NCBI RefSeq assembly: GCF_028453695.1
Contig: NC_135776.1
Span: 9,370,663-9,434,662, forward strand
Length of the DNA: 64,000 nucleotides
Direction of reading: 5' to 3'
Origin: Augochlora pura
Lineage: Eukaryota; Arthropoda; Insecta; Hymenoptera; Halictidae
Of the stretch, positions 59,169-64,000 are shown in pieces. Every line of letters begins with the position of its first letter. Positions within the stretch are counted from its first letter, which is position 1. The notes beneath the pieces were generated by a model that saw only the letters and a list, made by a program, of their open reading frames with translations, did not search any database and was not told the origin of the DNA. Position numbers and translations under genes: made by a program.

Positions 59169-60228
59169 TTACTCGACATCGATCGCCGTGTTTTTGGTAA
59201 TGTATTCCCTAGTGAACTCCATGACGATGTTTTTAACAGAGACGACAGGCAAAGGCGGCAACGGGCCAGGGTGTCTCTTTCTATGGCAGATGAGTCCAGG
59301 TTTCTGCGCGAAGGCCTGTCCGCAGACATCGCAGATGTAGGGCCTTTTCCCGGTGTGGATGAGCACGTGTTGCTCCATGGCGGTCTGCCTGGTGAAGGAC
59401 CTGCCGCATATCGGACAGGGGAAAGGCTTGAGCCCCGTGTGCACCCGCATGTGGCCCTCGATGGTTCGGCCACGTAGAATCTTGCCGCAGGTCGGACAGA
59501 CCACCCTTTCCCTCTCTTTGTGCCAGAGCATGTGCTGGTCCAGACTCTCCTGAGTAGAGAGGCAGCGTTTGCATATACTGCACTCGAACGGGTGTTTATT
59601 ATGGCTGTACCTCATGTGCCGCCTGAGCGCCGGTACGCTCTTGTACGAGTGCCCGCAGACGGAACATATCACGGCGGGCGCGTCGCTGTGCATCTGATTC
59701 GTGTGCTGCTTCAGGTCGTTCTTCAGCTTGAACTTCTTTTGGCAGACGTCGCACGTGTACGGGTAGCTGGTCGTGTGTCTTCGGATGATGTGGTCCTTCA
59801 GAATCCACTTGTTCGTGCTCTTGAACTCACACATGTGGCACGGGTAGACCAACGGCCCGTGCTGCTCCGCCACGTGCACCCGCAAGTCCTTCGCCTTCTG
59901 GAAGCCCTGCTCGCAGAACCGGCACTGGTTCACATGCTCCTTGATGTGCAGAATCAGCGGCGTCTTCCGGTCGAACCGTTTGCCGCAGTGATCGCACTCC
60001 AGGGGTCTAGGCTTCGACGTCCTCGACGCACGCGGTCTAAACTTCCTAGGCGTGTTATCAGGATCCTTCATCACGCGATCACAATAGGCCGAATGAAACG
60101 ATCGATTAGTTTGACTGCGAAGTTTGCTCGTCGTCGAAACGTCTAGTAACGGAACCGTGCTCAATATTTTCTCTTCCAATGAGTCGTTCGTCGGTGTCGC
60201 GTCTTCCAGCGGATTCACCGGCAGGAAA
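59169..60228 (-). CDS. C2H2 zinc-finger unit F, nine fingers, terminal exon
   Basis: Predicted nuclear DNA-binding protein, most upstream unit of the cluster. The exon is entered by AATCTGTTTTAG in the shared phase and encodes 352 aa. The first in-frame ATG is about codon 52, still ahead of the first finger, so it could be self-contained with a non-coding 5' exon. Order: linker beginning FLPVNPLEDA; a basic Arg/Lys-Pro patch; nine C2H2 fingers; the tail PGPLPPLPVVSVKNIVMEF. Only 82 bases upstream of the acceptor is a strong donor (CAA|GTAAGTAAGG at 60310), a possible first exon. Fingers closely match those of unit E. Confidence 0.86.
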
Positions 60229-60410
60229 CTAAAACAGATTGAGATTCGGGCTGGTTAAAATGCGATTGCTCGGCTGCCAGGCGTCGGTCTAAATGAAGAG
60301 CCTTACTTACTTGAAGCATTTTTAGCAGGGAGCATTTCTCGACCGCTTATAAATTCATCGATGTCGAGCAGTAAATAGTATTTAGTTACTGAGTATCGGA
60401 GCGGCGACGT
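60229..60410 (-). promoter_or_regulatory. Candidate short intron and 5' untranslated exon of unit F
   Basis: On the minus strand a GTAAGT donor at 60310 and the unit F acceptor at 60229 would define an intron of about 82 bases, a common size in hymenopterans. The sequence before the donor does not supply an ATG in the frame of unit F, so it would be a non-coding leader. Confidence 0.35.
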
Positions 60411-60415
60411 TTATA

Positions 60416-60618
60416 TTAGAACTACCGGAAAGTTCTGTCGGATAATGTCAGATCGAGTTTTAATAAGCATTGAGACATATACTTTTCAGAAATGTTATTT
60501 ACAAATTGCCATCGTGCTGGACGCAGGTAACGAAATTAAATTGTATAATAAATATTAAATATATGAAAAATGTATTATACTATTTCCCTTCGCAGACAGA
60601 ACTTTCCGGTAGACCTAA
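60416..60618. mobile_element. TA-flanked mariner-type MITE, about 200 bp
   Basis: Ends TTAGAACTACCGGAAAGTTC and GAACTTTCCGGTAGACCTAA are inverted repeats (about 25 of 27 positions over the extended arms), each flanked by TA. It lies just upstream of the candidate leader exon of unit F. Confidence 0.85.
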
Positions 60619-61765
60619 TATAATAGTAGGCAGCGAAATTTAACCAATACGAGTAATGTCGCAGGTGATAGTATATTAGTTATTGTAATAGAGAATAAAG
60701 AGAATCTGTTGCGCGTTGTAATTTGTGACTGTTTCGCCGCAATTGGCAGCCAATAACTTTATTTTACTTGTTTTGGTTCGACACGTGTCGTATCGCAGCC
60801 ATTTTAACTGCAGAAGGCTTACGGATAAAGTATTGAACCTTTATAAAACTCGAGTTTTGTATCATTTTTTGAGTAGTGCATGATTGAGTCACAATGATAC
60901 GTTACTGCCAAATTAAACAAAGTGTTACAAAACTGTTGTTATAACTGTTATACGTCAGTTATATGTACGTTTTTCATGTATTAATTAATACTTTATTATA
61001 ACTTATATTAATTAACATGTGGCGGTGAAGATGTTGTCACAAACACTTTATTATTACTGTTATACGTCAGTCATATAAACTTGCTACATATATTACTTAA
61101 TACTTTATTATAACTGTTACACACCAGTTACAATAAAGTATTAATTAATACATATAACGAGTTCCTTTCGTTGTTCATTCAAATATAAGAGTACAAGTCT
61201 ACAAGAACACAAGCATTCGTTCAATTTCGCTGCTCACTGTATGCGTACGCATGTCGCGATAGTTATACAGTACTCCCTTCCTATGTTATTTAGTATAGTA
61301 TAAGCGAAGCGATTGGAATTAATTATTGGGTTACAGAGGTCTGCGAACACTGTGCAGCAAATATTGCGTCGATTGGCTTCTGCCTTGGTCTCTTCCTCTT
61401 ATCCACGCCGCTTTACCCTTCTTTTGTCTTAGATAAAACCGAAACAAAAACTATAGATTATGCGATGCAATTGCAACGTTGCCAAAGTCCCGTATTAAGG
61501 AGGGAATACTGTTATTATCGAAAATAATTCTCGCAGGACGTAGAGCGAGACTGTTATTGCACCCTTTGTTAATTATATAATTGTTTAATTACACGAATGA
61601 AATACTATGCGTAGTAAAATAATATGCATAGTAATTTTTACCTTACGCCTATGTAGCCATATAGGCGTACACGTATAAAACGCTGAAATGTAAACAACCG
61701 TTTTACGCATTGTAGAAGTTGCGTATTAATTTGCACCTTAATTTTATTAAAAAATTCATTGTACA
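60619..61765. other. Intergenic AT-rich interval
   Basis: No exon recognised. Contains direct and inverted copies of TATTAATTAATAC/ACTTTATTATAAC sequence at 60970-61150. A TATAAAA box at 61674-61680 lies about 90 bases before the small frame at 61766. Confidence 0.45.
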
Positions 61766-62082
61766 ATGGGAAATGTAAAAAACGATGTTCATAGAAAATG
61801 TTTAAAAATCATCGAAATTTCGTGTCGGAAAGAATTTACAAAAGTTCATATACTTATAGCGATATCGCGTTAAAGACTCTGTTAAACGATGCTTGTCACA
61901 TCGTACAGAAGTTGCTTTATACATCTCATGAGAACTCGATCGAAGTTCTACAAAAATATAAACAAAAGACGAGATTGATCATCGAGCCTTACAGTTTCTT
62001 TGAAAATTGCAAGGACCCCTTCAAGTTCCAATATTTAATACTCACTGAAATATTTATGACGTTGATACAATATTGCAACTGA
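61766..62082 (+). CDS. Small frame of unknown function, possibly frameshifted
   Basis: Two overlapping frames are open. One starts with ATG at 61766 and stops at 61873 (35 codons). The other runs from ATG at 61798 to 62082 (94 codons), beginning just after an in-frame stop. Composition is not simple-repeat-like: the longer one has a helical stretch with LLNDACHIVQKLL and EVLQKYKQK and no membrane segment. A TATAAAA box lies about 90 bases upstream. The overlap suggests one gene with a frameshift (decay or sequence error), or simply two chance frames. No family was recognised. Confidence 0.35.
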
Positions 62083-62131
62083 CATGCGTAAACTTTCTGG
62101 TCGGCAGAGTCTTTTCCTTTGATCTAGACTG

Positions 62132-62552
62132 ATATACAAGGTGTCCCAAAATTTGTCATCTTCCAGAAGTAACACGGTACAGCTTGTTCCACATCAAAGA
62201 AGAAGACGCTAGACAATACTCTGTACAGTGCAGCAAGAACAAAGGCTCGCAGGATAAAAATATAAAGTCCAAATATATTCTACATAAATGCAATAAAACA
62301 CGACTCAGAATCTGAGCGTAACCCCCTCTTTCCGTCGCGTCCCGCAGTGAAGCAGATGCAGCTTGCCGACTCGACTACGTAGCAGCACGTTGAAAATTCG
62401 CGCGCCCGCCTCTCATTGGCTACTATTTTTTCGTTAATATCTCGTTAACAAAGCCGCGGATTGTATTTTTGCTAAGGAAAAAGTTACTCTAAATGACCTC
62501 AGGAAACCCTCATTTCCCGGAGTTACTATAATTTTGATACACCTTGTATATA
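62132..62552. mobile_element. Foldback repeat, copy 5
   Basis: Left end ATACAAGGTGTCCCAAAATT and right end AATTTTGATACACCTTGTAT are inverted repeats. The right arm contains CCTCTCATTGGCTACTATTT, TTCGTTAATATCTCGTTAAC and GACCTCAGGAAACCCTCATT, matching other copies. Confidence 0.82.
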
Positions 62553-62695
62553 TATAAGAAAATATTTGAACACTATATTTCCATTCCAAGTGGCACTATA
62601 CGTCGACCAAGCAAAGTACGTAGAGTAACGTTGATCAAATTTAACAAAACGTTTCATCGCTACCCTGCGTTATAAAAAACATCATAAAATAAATA

Positions 62696-62813
62696 TTAGA
62701 GTGTCCCATAAGTTCTTTCTGCGCCACGTTGTATGCTTGATGAAAATCAGCAATATCCAATGCGCGAGATAGTGGATGCCACTAACAATTCCCAAGACAA
62801 CGGTACAGAATCT
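62696..62813 (+). mobile_element. Truncated mariner left end
   Basis: After a TA, TTAGAGTGTCCCATAAGTTC begins a segment that follows the 24164 element through GATAGTGGATG and CAACGGTACAGAATC, then stops abruptly at unrelated sequence. Third mariner copy in the window, end fragment only. Confidence 0.78.
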
Positions 62814-64000
62814 GTCCCGTCCTGGGCATAAGGCCCCAGGTACGATTTTTGAGCAAGGGGGTTATGAAGGGCTTACGATACTAGCAACGGCAAAAGGCTA
62901 TTTTTGAGGAACAGTATATCATGGCATAAAGTAATATTTCGAACGAGGCATGGTTTTTCGGTTTTATAATCTTTCGTTTTCGGCCTCAATAACGAATGCT
63001 GGTATCATGATCCCCGGGATTTCTGAACGAGCAGACCTGGAGGAAATTCCGAAAACCATTGTAATTCGTAGTTTCTAGTGCCGAAGAACTTGCAGAACGT
63101 TACTCCCACTATCACACCTTTCTCCTATCTCTACTTCGGCCCTTTTTCACTTCTACCAAGATTTCATAGAGGCGAAGCTTTCGTTAAAGCTTGCACGATT
63201 GTAAATAATTAAAATCGTCCCTAGTTCCAGTCGAGTCAGTTTGTTAAACAGAATCGTCCCCAGTTCTAGTCGCGTCAGTTCGTTAATCCTTAGATATCGC
63301 CGCAAGCGAACAATAATGAAAGAATTTCCGTAGATAAAGTTGCCTATTTTCTTAACTATTTCGACAAAAAGTTCAGTGATCGTTTTGTACCAACCCAGAA
63401 TATCTCTGCAGATGAGCCCATTGTTGGATTCAAAGGAAGAATTTCATTCAAAACATATAGTCTCAGAAAACCAAACAAATGGGGACTTCGTCTATAATTA
63501 TTGACATTGTTACCTGTATAAAATGCTTTTCACTTGTATAATAATAGTTGCTTATAATAGCAGTCAATAACCGAAGCTGTAGGATACCATATGTTCACCA
63601 ATAAACTCTATACTAGCATCATACTTGGCCGAAAAATACTTAATGTGCAATGCCAATTAACTGGAACGATACTGACCAATAGAAAAGGAATACCTTTCAT
63701 AATGAAACCACCAAAATTAAGGATTGTGTAAATTCCAAAGAGTTGGATAGAGAGGCATGCGTTGCCTTATAGAGTCATATGTCCGCGCCAGCGACGCCAT
63801 ATTGGCACGTGTGCGACGCCGATTGAAGGATCGATCACCCTCGATCGTTAGTGTTCTGTTTCTTTTTCTTCTCGTCCATACCTTCGCCGAGTGTAGTCAC
63901 GCGTTCTTGTATTCAGATATAACCTTTAGTATATTAATCTTTACGTAATTTCCTGTCGTAAATCGAGTCAGTTCGTTAAGCAGAATTATCCTAAATTCAA
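62814..64000. other. Transposon-derived right edge of the window
   Basis: Apart from the piggyBac remnant, it has a short duplication: AATCGTCCCTAGTTCCAGTC near 63210 and AATCGTCCCCAGTTCTAGTC near 63252, each followed by GTCAGTT-GTTAA, with a third partial copy at 63962-64000. No host gene seen. Confidence 0.5.
63333..63731 (+). pseudogene. Decayed piggyBac-type transposase
   Basis: Two fragments in different frames, too short to stand out as long open frames. 63333-63497 contains FVPTQNISADEPIVGFKGR, including the conserved Asp-Glu region around the first catalytic Asp, then PNKWGLRL and a stop. 63582-63731 contains GYHMFTNKLYTSIILG and QLTGTILTNRKG, the following conserved block, then a stop. 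Order and spacing match PGBD-like transposases. The N-terminal part and C-terminal Cys-rich domain were not seen. Dead copy, possibly related to the source of the TTAA-flanked short elements. Confidence 0.85.

Overview
The window looks like nuclear DNA of an insect, probably a hymenopteran (bee, wasp or ant). The DNA is AT-rich, genes have short consensus-spliced exons, one gene is a ZAD C2H2 zinc-finger gene (an arthropod-type combination), and there are decayed mariner and piggyBac elements plus many short inverted-repeat (MITE-like) elements. No bacterial, viral-replication, rRNA, tRNA or CRISPR feature was recognised. Exon boundaries were inferred by eye from splice sites, phase continuity and protein-family fit; none is backed by transcripts.

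Layout, left to right. 1-3.7 kb: AT-rich, no gene seen. 3.76-6.5 kb (+): four-exon ZAD + 10-finger C2H2 protein, 759 aa. 6.5-14.4 kb: gene-poor. 14.46-19.2 kb (-): nine-exon TMCC/dementin-type coiled-coil ER membrane protein, 578 aa. 21.83-22.18 kb (-): single-exon GSKIP-like protein, 117 aa. 22.2-26.5 kb: intergenic with a broken mariner and hairpins. 26.5-31.8 kb (+): seven-exon F-box protein of the FBXO33/FBXO39 type, 430 aa. 31.8-35.4 kb: intergenic with a TTAA-flanked element.

35.4-60.2 kb (-): the main feature, a cluster of six C2H2 zinc-finger units (called A to F here, in ascending coordinate order). All six are entered through a 3' splice site of the same phase. Units A, C and E have no ATG before their fingers. 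C, D, E and F are clear paralogs sharing an N-terminal linker, about nine fingers and a proline-rich C-terminal tail. This fits either a tandem gene array with small unseen 5' exons, or alternative 3' terminal exons of one transcription unit (as in lola, mod(mdg4) or fru). Unit C is a damaged copy of the D type: its first two fingers have lost their zinc ligands and are separated by an insertion containing a foldback repeat.

Between the units are mariner, foldback, TTAA-type (piggyBac-like) and LTR-like repeats, satellites and duplicated flanks, indicating growth by repeated segmental duplication. 60.2-64 kb holds a TA-flanked MITE, a small ORF of unknown status, a foldback element, a mariner end and a decayed piggyBac transposase.
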